Assembly: GCA_037043455.1 (NCBI GenBank)
Contig: JAWPHD010011500.1
Location: 19,367 to 83,366 of the forward strand
DNA length: 64,000 bases
From: Cyrtodaria siliqua
Lineage: Eukaryota; Mollusca; Bivalvia; Adapedonta; Hiatellidae
Direction of reading: 5' to 3'
Shown: positions 1 to 12,184 of the stretch, one piece after another
How the letters are laid out: every line of letters starts with the position of its first letter
How positions within the stretch are numbered: position 1 is the first letter of the stretch
Notes under the pieces: model-generated
What the model was told of the DNA's origin: nothing
Databases searched by the model: none
The model's input: only the letters and a program-made list of their open reading frames with translations
Translations under genes and position numbers: made by a program

Positions 1-800
1 GAACAATTCATCAAACAGCTGATGACATATAATACTTGTTTAATTTTAACTCGCGCGTATTTTTGCCATAAGCGCATTGTCTTTTTCATTTTTACCAATT
101 ACATATTCTAAATTTAACGTAAAGTTTCCCAGTAAAGTTAAAAACAGTATAAGGTCATGGAAATAATTTACAACTTCTGACTGGGAACCACTATAGGTCC
201 ACACATCACTGGTCCTTATAGTCCCTCGCTTCTTAAACACATATACAATATATAGTTTATACGTACATTTAAAAACGTAAATACTTGCTTAAGAGACACA
301 CAGCAGTCAAGAAAGCATTAACATAAGCATCTCAATTGATAAAAACAGTTTCCTTTTTGCCCTGTCCCTTTACAGTTAAAACAAACTTGTTCGACACCCA
401 AATGTTGAAAATAGGGTATCCCCTACCTTCAAATATTGCTCGTCTCCCCATCAAGTTCGTGGCTTCAGTTCCCGAGAGTGGAACTCGTCCTTGAATATTT
501 CACCATCCCCTTCTTTATAAGCAACGCTCATAATCATCCAAGGGGCCTTAAAGGGACACTGTCCGAAAGTAAAGCATATAGTAAACATAAGCAAATAACT
601 GTCTGATTGTTATTCAGTGAAATGTATCAATTGAAACATGAGTACATACCTATATAAGTGTGAAGCACTATTTTCTTTCTTTTGAAAAATGAAGAAGGCT
701 TTATTTATTGTTTTGTAAACATAGCTGGGACCGCAATATTTACATTTATGTTGCTCACGTGACATCCAGTGGCGCATTAGGATATGATTACAGTATATCT
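1..800. other. AT-rich sequence, no gene recognised
   Basis: Only short open frames lie here and none resembles a known protein. I see no repeat shared with the rest of the window except a short TTAAAGGGACACTGTC-like string near 548, of the kind found at ends of some invertebrate DNA elements. No matching second end was found. Confidence 0.5.
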
Positions 801-812
801 TCCATCACATGG

Positions 813-885
813 CTGGCCCGTCTAGCTCAATCGAGAACGTTTTCGTCTTACCCGCATGTGTAGTTTCAATCCAACGAAGTGGTAC
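813..885 (+). mobile_element. tRNA-like head of a SINE
   Basis: The segment has a tRNA-like arrangement: an A-box-like TAGCTCAATCGAGA about 40 bases before a B-box-like GTTTCAATCC. The acceptor arms do not pair convincingly and no mature tRNA fold is evident, so this is read as the degenerate promoter head of a tRNA-derived SINE rather than a tRNA gene. The body and tail of the element could not be delimited. Confidence 0.4.
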
Positions 886-889
886 TGTT

Positions 890-1795
890 TGTGTATGTCC
901 CGCAATTAAATTCCTTCAAAACATGTTGTTTTTGTTTAGTAATTATTCAATAATGGTATTCGTGTAATGTTTGTCAACTCACACACGGCACTCGTGAAAT
1001 AATTATCAAACTTTAAAATTGGCACCAATATGAATAAATTCCGTATCAGTTTGACATCAAACTGCTTGCATATAGTTTAGTTAAACAGTTTTGGATTTTC
1101 GAAATTTTCAATCTTAACTACAATATATTTAAATAAATAATGTATAAACTATAACCAACATTTAATAATATGCAAAAACAAATTGCTCCGAATTATTCAA
1201 ATAATAAATTATAATACTAATGATTTGTAAATATACATGCCGTGTCGAAAAACTAACAGGCCTCAACGTGTTTTAAAAGAAAAATTAAGATTGCTATGTG
1301 TTCCTCTAAAAATTGGACCAACTGTAGCAACGTATTCTAGTTGTCCCTTGCCATTTACACAGACCCCATTTCGATACATAGTAAGGCAAGCCGTTTCTTT
1401 GAAAGAAAATTATTTTGTGTAGTCTAAATCATCTGCGACGCTTGCTTGCTTGCTTCAGAACAGTTCTCCTAAAAAAAGTTTGATTTTTGCCGAGATACTG
1501 TTATCGTTTCTGATTAGCTGAGACAGAAACACCTGCTATCCAAGATATACAGAAAGGCAGAAAGACAATACATTTACAAAGAGGGAAACTTCGTCATTAT
1601 ATCGACGATCTAAATGCGAATAGTCAGAAATACTTAAATCAAAACATATTAATTACGGTCACGTGCTTCCGGTTTCAAATTTGTTTCTGCACAAACGGTC
1701 AAGACGTTTGTACTTACAATCAAGCGTCGAAGATGATCAAGCCGACTAGCTTTTGTGTTAAAAATACGCATGATACTGATTTAGTGTTTCAATCT
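890..1795. other. No feature recognised
   Basis: AT-rich sequence with only short spurious open frames (longest 61 codons). No repeat or RNA structure was recognised. Confidence 0.5.
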
Positions 1796-1799
1796 TTCG

Positions 1800-2065
1800 T
1801 CCATAGAAATGTAATAAATCGATCCGAACATCGGTAGGTATCAAAGGCGAACAGAAAAGGTAGCATTCACAAAACAACTAAATCACAAAAAATAGAAGCA
1901 AAGGATGCGACACAACACATACAGAAGGGTTGACAATAGGGGTACAACATTGGAATGGTCAGTGGCAGAAAGGCCGGTGGGGTGTAGGATGTTTAAACCA
2001 GGCTCTAAGGTGCACCAAACGTCACTCTTATCCTAAACACGTGTCAAGCTCTATCTGTCACAGTC
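1800..2065 (-). mobile_element. Naiad (Penelope-like) 3' tail fragment
   Basis: Read on the minus strand this is the same 3'-terminal sequence that follows the Naiad reverse transcriptase at 18.4-19.0 kb. Shared landmarks are the block around AACGGTCAGTGGCA, the TTTAAACCAGG block and the GGTGCACCAAAC block, in that order and spacing. No protein-coding part is attached, so the copy is a 5'-truncated insertion. It is one of at least nine tail copies in the window. Confidence 0.65.
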
Positions 2066-3070
2066 CACTTACAAATGTCGCCCATGTCAACAAGCTAGAT
2101 CATCTAGTGCAGTTCTATCCTTAATGTAGAACTTGTGTTAACGTTGTTTTTTACACCTAACATCACTGATACTGCCGGTGTCAATGTCATATGTTGTTCC
2201 TCACTAGGTTATATATAGCCAGGTAACACGTAATGCTCATACTACCTGCGTTTTTTTTTTATATTAACCTGTCTTCAAAGTTTGTTTATGGCAATAATGC
2301 CAACTAAATAGTTCGATCAGCCTTTAATTAACTAAACTAAATCATTTAAGTATTATTTACGCACCTAACAATTCTCGCCCAACTTAGGATTTGTATTGAC
2401 AACGTTGTTCCATATTAGGAAGAACAGCGTAATTATAGGTGTACTTATAAGATTTAATTGTGATTAACGTTTCGGATACAGAAAACAATGCGTTATTAAA
2501 ACACATGTTGACCAACATATGAGTACATATAGTGACGGAAAAATAAGTACTTTGAATATAATATGAGTCACGGATGAAGTAGTTTCAGTTCGACGTACGC
2601 TCAATAAAGCGGTATATAAGCCAGAAATCGATGTCTCAAATATCACAATCGATGCGACTTTCGAATTTATTTTAGGAAACATATACTTGAGCAGAGCGGT
2701 ACGGAAACGTATATCGGCCACGTCATGTTGATATATTTTACTACTAAAATCTGTTGCAAGTCATATAAAAATTGACACCTTTTTAAATTTTATTGTTGAA
2801 AATTATTGTTGATGTGTTATTCATTATCACTATAATCGACTATTTTTTGACGACAAGATAGAAATTAGTACATAATGAAGTGATCTTTTTATTTTATGTG
2901 GACAATAAGTCGACATATATAACTTGTTTGAAAAAGGCATCCCAAAGAATGCGTATACTTAAAGCGAATTTAAAGGGGTTACTTGTTGGACATGGTTACC
3001 TTTTATTTTCCTATAAACATTAAAATGTGTCACTGAAAATAATTCAAACATCGCTTTATACTTTACAAAG
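2066..3070. other. No feature recognised
   Basis: AT-rich DNA with no recognisable coding region or repeat. An open frame of 85 codons on the minus strand (2464-2721) has no recognisable motif and is not called. Confidence 0.5.
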
Positions 3071-3075
3071 GATAA

Positions 3076-3585
3076 GGCTTGGCCCAGTAGTTAGCTCGGT
3101 GGGCTGGAAATATGGAGGAACCGGGTTTCAAGCCACTTAGTTGTGTCGGTATATATCTTGGGTTAGACATATATCTTGGGTTAGACACTTTTCATTTGCA
3201 TCATCCTTCGGATGAGGACGTAAACCGGGCTGTCCAGTGTATTGAAGTCTATCCTCCAAGCACGTAAACGAACCATAAGAATATATTCGTTATTAAGGGT
3301 AGCGCTGGATCCCGGGCTCCTTTGTATCCTTCACCTCTCTCTGGAGCTGTTTAAATAATATAAATGTGTGGATGTGCCCCATTGCAGAGAACTCCTTTGG
3401 AGACTTCTGTCCATCGAGTGGGGACGTAAACCGGGCGAACCCGTGTATCGGTGGAGGCAATCCATGAGCTTCTTTTAATTATAAAGTATCATAGGAATCT
3501 ATTTGTTAAGGGTAAGAGATGGACAGGTTCCCGGATTCCCATGTATCCTTCCCCTCTCTCAGAGGGGGCTCTAAATATCAAAAGC
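3076..3585 (+). mobile_element. tRNA-derived SINE with a doubled 3' domain
   Basis: The head (about 3077-3137) has an A-box-like TAGCTCGGTGGG and a B-box-like GGTTTCAAGCC. It is followed by a conserved domain containing a small hairpin (CATCCTTCGGATG, about 3199-3211) and GACGTAAACCGGGC, ending with a CCTCTCTCTGGAG motif near 3350. A second, diverged copy of the same 3' domain follows at about 3390-3585, with GGGACGTAAACCGGGC and CCCCTCTCTCAGAGG. The layout is that of molluscan tRNA SINEs with a shared core domain. The doubled tail suggests either a dimeric element or two adjacent insertions. Family assignment is not attempted. Confidence 0.55.
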
Positions 3586-3589
3586 TGTT

Positions 3590-4415
3590 AAACAATTCAA
3601 TCAATTCTCTGATAATGATATGCATATTAGATAGGACACCAAATACTTATTAAGCTTTCGTGTCACATAAAATAACCTCAATGAACAATTTAAATGTAAA
3701 ACCTTTTTCGTACGGACGGACAAGAGTTATGCACGTTCTGTGGCGGGGGATAATCGTTAATCGTCTGATGAAATTAAAATTCTAGACCTTTAATTTGAAA
3801 CTGAACAGTTAGGTGTAGATATTTCATATACTTAAATAAGAAGTGACAATATCTAAATCATTCATTTAATTGTAGGTAACCAATAAAAAACAAATGTGCA
3901 TTGACACCTGAATATATATAATTGTCTAAAGAAAAACAACCCAGTAGCTGTGCTACAAATTCTTGATCACTGACCAAATGGTTTCAGTTGTTCTAACAGA
4001 GTCCTTCTTTTCTATGATGGCAGAAGGGATCGACGACTTTTACAAGACTCTTTTTGAAAATTGTCCATAATTAATCGACTTAACTAAGAAATGAAGAATT
4101 AAAAACAAAATTAATTAACAAAAGAATGTGAATTAAAAAGCATATAAACTTATTTTAAAGACATATTCGCATAATTTATTTTCAGAAAGCGGTTATGATA
4201 TCGTAATTTTGTCAAAGAAATGCCTTTGCGATCAAATGAACATGATGAAGGTGTCTTTAATACTTTAAGACGAAGACGTGTTAATTAAGTAATGTTAAAC
4301 CAACAGGTATCTCAACAAGACGAGGCCGACATAGGTTTCCGTAGAGCGGTATTAGAACCAGGGATATTCCGTTGGTATTTTCGTTTATTTGCGGTTCAGG
4401 ACCGAACCGTAGGTT
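3590..4415. other. No feature recognised
   Basis: AT-rich sequence without a recognisable gene or repeat. Confidence 0.45.
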
Positions 4416-4417
4416 GT

Positions 4418-4620
4418 TTTATAAGCAAATAGTTTGCCAAACTTGTCTCAGCTCCTCGTCTCACTTAGCTCTGCCAGTTTTCTAAGAAAACACCATTCAG
4501 CGATACGGGACCGAACCACCGATAATTGTTGTAGCATTTCTAACACTAACAAATTGTACAAAAACTTGCGCATAAGTGCGCAAAAACTAACTACTAACGA
4601 CATAACAAAAACTTGACATT
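4418..4620. repeat. Dispersed repeat, copy 1 (pair with 5143-5285)
   Basis: Shares with 5143-5285 the ordered blocks TTTTATAAGCAAATA, TTTGCCAAAC, TGTCTCAGCTCCTCGTCTCA, CTTAGCTCT and TTTTCTAAGAAAACAC. The two copies are diverged by substitutions and small indels. Nature unknown; the 60-codon open frame across it is not conserved between copies. Confidence 0.55.
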
Positions 4621-4749
4621 TCGAAAGGTCAATGTATATATGCGATATGATGGACTATATACTGATACATCTTAAGGTGTATTTTTTATTGTAATAAATG
4701 CTGCTAAATATAACATGTTCTGAAGAAATTCCAATAGCCCATTGGGTAG

Positions 4750-4985
4750 AAAAGGTGAGGCCCGTAGATTAATAGTTAGCACGGCGGCTTAGTTTTAACC
4801 TTGCCAAGCATAATCTTCAGCGGTCTCAGTAACTTCGAGACCCACGTGGGTTCGCTCCCCGTCGATGGCATGTCTGTTTTGGAAACTCCCTCCTCCTTCA
4901 CATCTTCCTCCGAGTTTGCTCACACAGTATAACATAATATGATGTGCTACCAGGATGTAAACCACATTGTAAACCACATTTCGTT
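4750..4985 (+). mobile_element. tRNA-derived SINE
   Basis: Begins with a tRNA-like stretch with A-box-like TAGTTAGCACGGCGG near 4775 and B-box-like GGGTTCGCTCCCC near 4848-4860. It is followed by a non-tRNA body and ends in the repeated phrase TGTAAACCACATT. It sits between the two copies of the dispersed repeat at 4418 and 5143. The element is degenerate; no target-site duplication was found. Confidence 0.5.
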
Positions 4986-5142
4986 TTAGTTTAAACCGCT
5001 CAAAATATGCTCACCGTTTCACAGTATGTACCAAACTCTGCGAACCTGGTTTATTCCTGGAGATTAAACAAATTAATTTATTGTCTTGTTTACCTGTATT
5101 TTTTAAATGTTTTAGACCCTGGAAAAATGAAGGTTGTTTTAC

Positions 5143-5285
5143 ATGTTTTATAAGCAAATATTTTGCCAAACAAAACATCGTGATTCTCGTTTCAGCATCT
5201 TGTCTCAGCTCCTCGTCTCACTTAGCTCTAGTAGTGCCAATTTTCTCAGAAAACACAATTCCCAGGCCAAGCTGATTTCAATTCT
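5143..5285. repeat. Dispersed repeat, copy 2 (pair with 4418-4620)
   Basis: Same orientation as the copy at 4418-4620, with the same ordered blocks but a longer spacer between TTTGCCAAAC and TGTCTCAGCTCCTCGTCTCA. No function can be assigned. Confidence 0.55.
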
Positions 5286-5289
5286 GACA

Positions 5290-5662
5290 CTAGTATTGCT
5301 TCTGTTGATGTTGATAATATTCGTGCCGTACTAATTTTCTTTAAAACCTGGAAATGTGAATAGCTTTGTGTGATGTTTAATATAAAACGCCTCATTGAAA
5401 AATAACACACATTGTACCGTAGGTTAATATCTTATTTCAAAATCAGTTGTGAGTATAAATCTCATTTCATTTTCAATTCCGCTTCATATAGCGCAACTTG
5501 ATTATTGTGGGGGAAAGTGGTTTTGAATAGGCTATATACAAGGACGATCGCAACATTATTTTAAAAGTTGTGTGTGAAAATTATTGAAACTATATATTAA
5601 ATGAGGCGTTTATTAAGTCCTTGAGTATATTTTAAAAGTATATATATTTAAAAACGCAATAT
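5290..5662. other. No feature recognised
   Basis: AT-rich sequence leading into the microsatellite; nothing recognisable. Confidence 0.45.
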
Positions 5663-5663
5663 C

Positions 5664-5664
5664 A

Positions 5665-5699
<35 letters not shown>

Positions 5700-5740
5700 C
5701 GTGCGTGCGTGCGTGCGTGCATGAGTGCGTGTGTGTGTGT
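5664..5740. repeat. TG / TGCG compound microsatellite
   Basis: About 27 bases of alternating TG pass into a GCGTGCGT run, a short interruption (ATGAGTGCG) and a second TG run that stops at 5740. It is alternating purine-pyrimidine, a pattern able to adopt left-handed DNA. The Naiad fragment that follows starts directly at its edge. Confidence 0.95.
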
Positions 5741-6430
5741 TCAAGACCACAGTCAACAAAAACACGCACAGAAACAATACTTACAAGATGAATCAAGCGA
5801 AAGATATGATGTCACAAACATAAAAAGGTTGAAAATAGGAACAAAAGAGCCTCTGGTGGTTTAAACCAGGTTCTAGGTTGCACCAAACCTCTTTCTTACC
5901 CTATTGTCAACCCAATAAAACGGGACAGTGTAAATAAAGATATCCCCGCCATGTAATATTCTCTAACAAACAAGGCAGCATTACTAGACGATACAAGTAT
6001 AACATATAAAAGAGCATGTATATATGAATATAAAAACAAGAGCCTAGAACACCACAAAGCAAGTACTCAATGACTTGGCAGAAATCAGAGCAATAAGAGA
6101 ACAAACTGTTAAGGGTACGCCAGACAAGATTTAAGACAAACAACAAACGCTACTGTCCTTTGAGGATTTACGTAGACAGGTCCACAATCCGTCAGGTCAT
6201 TACTTTCATAGAAACATAGACGCCATAAGAAGTAGCTCCGGGAACAGACCGATCTAAGTTGGAATAATTAACAATATCAACATTAAAATCATCTCTCTTG
6301 TCATAGATTATACTAATTATTTCACCATTTTCAACAGAGAGATGTAAATCAAGAAAAGAAGCGACAGTATCAGAAATGTTAGATGGGTCATTTTCAAAAG
6401 ATCGAGAGATAGCTGTCCGAGGCAATCTTC
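5741..6430 (-). mobile_element. Naiad (Penelope-like) copy A, 3' fragment
   Basis: The minus strand from 6425 encodes the C-terminal part of a Naiad reverse transcriptase, with the diagnostic phrases FLDLHLSVENGEI, IYDKRDDF and TSYGVYVS. It is joined to the conserved 3' tail (5741-6180). The join at about 6190 skips roughly 60 codons of the C-terminus that are present in the copies at 19 kb and 41 kb, so this copy has an internal deletion as well as 5' truncation. The tail ends exactly at the TG microsatellite, consistent with the reported insertion preference of Naiads for microsatellites. It cannot encode a functional protein. Confidence 0.8.
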
Positions 6431-7336
6431 TCTTTTCAGCTAGTTTACATTACTTCTGTTTCTTGTTTGATTTATATACGGATATATAATATATAAATTC
6501 AAAGAAAAAAACTAACAGTGCATTTAATGAATTGTATATGGTACTGAACATGTAAAATCTACATTGAGAGCATTAATCGTTTATGAAAGGAGGTGGTATT
6601 TTGTTGAAGTTTGTTCTGGTTTACTAGTTTTATGTGTTCAGTTTACATATATATAATAAAAAAATTGCCATTTGTAAATTGTTCATGAAAAGTTACCAAT
6701 TTATATACTGTCCCACGGATTTGTGTCCGTGATGTTACTTTTATATAAACAATGAAATACGAGTAATCTCCCTTTAGTTATTCTGGCAAATAACGAATCC
6801 TCCCACAGTTTTAACTTCCAGTGTAAAGTTGGATAACGTTTGGGGTTTTTTTTGGAAATATGTACAAAAGGTTATGATATTATATTTACGTATTCGTGTG
6901 TTATGTATTCGAAGTTACCAGTATTAAAGATAAATGCAATATAATATTAAAAACATTATACGGTACAAACAATCGTCTTGTAACGATAATGTCGTCTGCA
7001 AAAATAATCAATGCCCCGGGGAACATTTGTTAAATATATTTATTTATTTCGTCGAAATTGTCATTGATGTTACTGTCTTTGGTGTAACCAACAATTTAGT
7101 AAATCATATACATCATTTTGTAACAGCCAATACATCATATTGTTATTACTGGATCAAATTAATTTTACAGAAGCATTACACAATTATCTTATCAAAATGC
7201 ATTCTTAATATGAATGTCGATCTTGTATAGCTTATAAACAAAGTTGTAATATGATCAAATTGATAGAGTTCATATTGAATTAAAGCAAAAAGTAACACCA
7301 CAGACACCAGAGGTAACATCAATGACAACTAGTTTG
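6431..7336. other. No gene recognised; left flank of the satellite
   Basis: AT-rich. A 98-codon open frame (6934-7230, plus) has no recognisable motif. The phrase TGATGTTAC (near 7065) and AACATCAATGACAACTAG (near 7316) resemble half-units of the adjacent satellite and of the repeats at 10.4-10.9 kb, suggesting that the satellite arose from this local sequence. Confidence 0.45.
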
Positions 7337-10283
7337 TAACATCAGCGACAATTGTTTGAACATATGCATATATAGTTATGTTTGTGTAATGATGTTTAAG
7401 ATGTAACATCAGGGACAATTGTTTGAACATATGCATATAGAGTTATGTTTGTGTAATGATGTTTAAGCTGTAACATCAAGGACAATTGTTTGAACATATG
7501 CATATATAGTTATGTTTGTGTAATGATGTTTAAGATGCAACATCAGGGGCAAATGTTTGAACATATGCATATATAGTTATGTTTGTGTAATGATGTTTAA
7601 GCTGTAACCTCAGGGACAATTGTTTGAGCATATACATATAGTTATGTTTGTGTAAAGATGTTTAAGATGCAACCTCAGGGACAATTGTTTGAACATATGC
7701 ATATATAGTTATGTTTTTGTAATGATGTTTAAGATGTAACATCAAGGACAATTGTTTGAACATATGCATATATAGTTATGTTTGTGTAATGATGTTTAAG
7801 ATGCAACATCAGGGGCAATTGTTTGAACATATGCATATATGGTTATGTTTGTGTAATGATGTTTAAGCTGTAACATCTGGGACAATTGTTTGAACATATG
7901 CATATAGTTATGTTTGTGTAATGATGTTTAAGATGCAACATCAGGGACAATTGTTTGAACATATGCATATAGTTATGTTTGTGTAATGATGTTTAAGATG
8001 CAACATCAGGGACAATTGTTTGAACATATGCATATACAGTTATGTTTGTGTAATGATGTTTAAGCTGTAACATCAGGGACAATTGTTTGAACATATACAT
8101 ATAGTTATGTTTGTGTAATGATGTTTAAGATGCAACATCAGGGACAATTGTTTGAACATATGCATATATAGTTATGTTTGTGTAATGATGTTTGAGATGC
8201 AACATCAGGGGCAATTGTTTGAACATATGCATATATAGTTATGTTTGTGTAATGATGTTTAAGCTGTAACATCAGGGACAATTGTTTGAACATATGCATA
8301 TAGTTATGTTTGTGTAATGATGTTTAAGATGCAACATCAGGGACAATTGTTTGAACATATGCATATATAGTTATGTTTGTGTAATGATGTTTAAGATGTA
8401 ACATCAGGGACAATTGTTTGAACATATGCATATAGTTATGTTTGTGTAATGATGTTTAAGATGCAACATCAGGGACAATTGTTTGAACCTATGCATAAAT
8501 AGTTACGTTTGTGTAATGGTGTTTAAGCTGTAACATCAGGGACAATTGTTTGGACATATGCATATAGTTATGTTTGTGTAATGATGTTTAAGATGCAACA
8601 TCAGGGACAATTGTTTGAACATATGCAGATATAGTTATGTTTGTGTAATGATGTTTAATCTGTAACATCAGGGACAATTGTTTGAACATATGCATATATA
8701 GTTATGTTTGTGTAATTATGTTTAAGCTGTAACATCAGGGGCAATTGTTTGAACATATGCATATAGTTATGTTTGTGTAATGATGTTTAAGCTGTAACAT
8801 CAGGGACAATCGTTTGAACATATACATATAGTTATGTTTTTGTAATGATGTTTAAGATGCAACATCAGGGGCAATTGTTTGAACATATGCATATATAGTT
8901 ATGTTTGTGTAATGATGTTTAAGCTGTAACATCAGGGACAATTGTTTGAACATATACATATAGTTATGTTTGTGTAATGATGTTTAATATGTAACATCAG
9001 GGACAATTGTTTGAACATATGCATATATAGTTATGTTTGTGTAATGATGTTTAAGATGTAACATCATGGACAATTATTTGAACATATGCATATATAGTTA
9101 TGTTTGTGTAATGATGTTTAAGATGTAACATCAGGGACAATTGTTTGAACATATGCATATAGTTATGTTTGTGTAATGATGTTTAAGCTGTTACATCAGG
9201 GGCAATTGTTTGAACATATGCATATATAGTTATGTTTGTGTAATGATGTTTAAGCTGTAACATCAGGGACAATTGTTTGAACATATGCATATAGTTATGT
9301 TTGTGTAATGATGTTTAAGATGCAACATCAGGGACAATTGTTTGAACATATGCATATATAGTTATGTTTGTGTAATGATGTTTAAGATGTAACATCAGGG
9401 ACAATTGTTTGAACATATGCATATAGTTATGTTTGTGTAATGATGTTTAAGATGCAACATCAGGGACAATTGTTTGAACCTATGCATAAATAGTTACGTT
9501 TTCGTAATGGTGTTTAAGCTGTAACATCAGGGACAATTGTTTGGACATATGCATATAGTTATGTTTGTGTAATGATGTTTAAGATGCAACATCAGGGACA
9601 ATTGTTTGAACATATGCAGATATAGTTATGTTTGTGTAATGATGTTTAATCTGTAACATCAGGGACAATTGTTTGAACATATGCATATATAGTTATGTTT
9701 GTGTAATTATGTTTAAGCTGTAACATCAGGGGCAATTGTTTGAACATATGCATATAGTTATGTTTGTGTAATGATGTTTAAGCTGTAACATCAGGGACAA
9801 TCGTTTGAACATATACATATAGTTATGTTTTTGTAATGATGTTTAAGATGCAACATCAGGGGCAATTGTTTGAACATATGCATATATAGTTATGTTTGTG
9901 TAATGATGTTTAAGCTGTAACATCAGGGACAATTGTTTGAACATATACATATAGTTATGTTTGTGTAATGATGTTTAATATGTAACATCAGGGACAATTG
10001 TTTGAACATATGCATATAAAGTTATGTTTGTGTAATGATGTTTAAGATGTAACATCATGGACAATTATTTGAACATATGCATATATAGTTATGTTTGTGT
10101 AATGATGTTTAAGATGTAACATCAGGGACAATTGTTTGAACATATGCATATAGTTATGTTTGTGTAATGATGTTTAAGCTGTTACATCAGGGACAATTGT
10201 TTGAACATATGCATATATAGTTATGTTTGTGTAATGATGTTTAAGATGTAACATCAGGGACAATTGTTTGAACATATGCATAT
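7337..10283. repeat. Satellite array, ~66-bp unit, ~45 copies, 991-bp higher-order period
   Basis: Units of 65 or 67 bp run head to tail for about 2.9 kb; the two lengths differ by one TA in the GCATATATAG block. Each unit carries two dyads: TGATGTT ... AACATCA across the unit junction, and AACATA ... TATGTT around ATATGCATAT. Rare variants mark a higher-order repeat: the variant CCTATGCATAAATAG lies at 8489 and 9480, ATATGCAGAT at 8621 and 9612, and a TTACATCAGG variant at 9191 and 10182, each pair 991 bp apart (about 15 units). Stops occur in all frames, so no protein is encoded. Confidence 0.97.
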
Positions 10284-10439
10284 GAGTGTATGACCTTGGT
10301 AGCCAAATTCGCAAAGTATGATTAAGGTAACATTATATACACATACAGCAACATTAAAGTCAAGTTTATTATAGCACTAATCACTGCTTTTCATGTTAAA
10401 TATTTTGAATTTTTTGTTTTTGAAAAATATGTGAACGTG

Positions 10440-10965
10440 TAATAAGCTTCCCAAAATAACGCCACAAAACAACTACAGTCATAACTTTGATGCAAAATTG
10501 ATAACAACTCTGGAGTCGTATTTTGTGTAACAAAATATGTCATTGATGTTACCTAATGTTACAATAACACAAGTGAACGATTTGAAAATAGTAAATGGTT
10601 TTCGTTTGCTTTAAAACTGATGTGCACACATTTCGTGAATTACAAAATCTTGCCATTAATCGTATACCGTCATGATAACTGTGATGCAAAACTTATAATA
10701 AGTCTGGGGTTGTCTTTGGTGTTACAAAACGTGTGGTTGATGTTACCAGTTTTCACAACAACACCAGTTTTACGGTTTAAAAATACCAAATGGTTTACTG
10801 CTTGTGTTAAAACAGATGTGACAATGATACATTCATTCCAAAATGACGCCACTACACCTCTAACGTGATAACTTTGACAACTAATAATATGTCTGGAGTG
10901 GTCATTGGTGTTTCAAAATATGTCCTTGATGTTACCGCAGTGTACATGCTGTTACCGTTACTTAT
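10440..10965. repeat. Degenerate ~190-200 bp tandem repeat, ~3 copies
   Basis: Three diverged units share the order CCAAAATRACGCCAC, GATAACTTTGA, a GTCTGGAGT-like block, TTTGGTGTT or its variant, ACAAAATATGTC and TTGATGTTACC. They start near 10452, 10650 and 10836. The TTGATGTTACC phrase is also half of the dyad in the neighbouring satellite. The open frames on both strands at 10620-10868 simply lie inside these units. Confidence 0.6.
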
Positions 10966-10969
10966 TTAT

Positions 10970-11515
10970 CATATAGTGGTACAGTGGGTATTGTCATATG
11001 TTTTAGCTTGCCATTTTAAAAATGTTTTGGTTTGAGATTATTCGAATAGTATTCAGGACAAGATAATTTTAATATTTTTATTTTGTTAAGTTATTCAATA
11101 TTGTTATTGGAAAGAAAGCAGTTTTTGACGGAATTTGTCACTTTTAACAATGATAAAGAGACAACTATCCCAGTATTTAGTTTTGATGTAAACACAGTAA
11201 TGTATCTGTCATATTAGTGTTCTATTTTTACTTTATACTTTTGTTTTCACCGTTTAAATTGATCAAACAAGTTCGGTAACATCACACACACACATGGCAG
11301 GTTGTTGCTGCTTTAAATAGTAATAAAATATTTATTTGAACGCTCTGTGTTTGCATCTGTTACGTTTTAACTGTCCACATCCTCTTTTATGCTATTATTA
11401 TAATAAAATTTAGTTTGACGCATATTCGTTTAACAGCTTTGTACCAAGTCTGATCTCTTTATTTTATGAAAACCCAGATAAATTGATGTGTTGAGTTGAA
11501 ATGCTTTAACATATA
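10970..11515. other. No feature recognised
   Basis: AT-rich sequence with no recognisable gene or repeat. Confidence 0.45.
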
Positions 11516-11519
11516 CAGT

Positions 11520-12180
11520 ATTAACTATAGCAGAAAAGGAAGGGTTGCCAATTTTCATTAGGTCATCCCATCCAGATACCGAGAGGTGGTCTTAATTTGT
11601 TAAAGGCTAAAGTTCATTGACAGACTGCTATTTACAAAAATTAGGGTATCCGGTGAAAGACTCAACATGAAATCTCTTTCATAGTATTACAAGAACGAAT
11701 CTGCGACAAGATATATACAGGGATACCAACAATTTGCTATAAACATGATATAAGATAATTCCATACCTGACGAAAATAGTATCTAATTGGAAAATGAAGT
11801 GCTTCACAAACTTCTTAGCAAGTCCACATAGTGCAATCATCTAAACTGCCGTTAGTTGGAAAAAAACGTTATAATATTGTTACAGACCAGAGAGGTAGTT
11901 GTTTGAATGAAAGCAAAATGTTTCTCTTTGAGAAGGTGATGTGGTAAGGTTGTATATAGTGTTGAAAAGTCATAAGTACTTATAGATTAAACTTGACGTT
12001 TATTGCAAGTTTTATGCAAAACACTTCCTGAATTTTCAATTGACCAAAATAAATTACTCCGGAGTTGTCATTAGTTTTAGCGCAATATATTTAACGGCAG
12101 TAAGTCAAGAAGTTAAAGTTTGGAGATGTTTATAGTGGTGTAGGCACTGGAATTAAACATAATGGGGTCTTCATGACGTT
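11520..12180 (-). pseudogene. Naiad reverse transcriptase fragment (copy B)
   Basis: Read on the minus strand, this matches the central reverse transcriptase region of the Naiad copies at 19.6-21.2 kb and 41.2-41.7 kb. Seen are the segment before the STYDF-type motif, the stretch with ILC/CNNI-type residues, the degenerate equivalent of the GIPIGT motif (near 11722-11742) and the ERDFM phrase (near 11670-11690). Many stops and frameshifts are present. Neither the endonuclease nor the 3' tail is attached, so this is an isolated internal piece, with no trace of function. Confidence 0.7.
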
Positions 12181-12184
12181 TTTT

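Noticed and set aside
5907..6146. Minus-strand hydrophobic open frame that could look like a membrane protein (similar ones at 18612-18866 and 55897-56145)
   Set aside because: They lie in the conserved non-coding 3' tail of Naiad, and their reading frames and starts are not kept across copies.
7337..10283. CRISPR-like array
   Set aside because: Units repeat head to tail over their full length with no unique spacers, and the sequence context is eukaryotic; it is a satellite.
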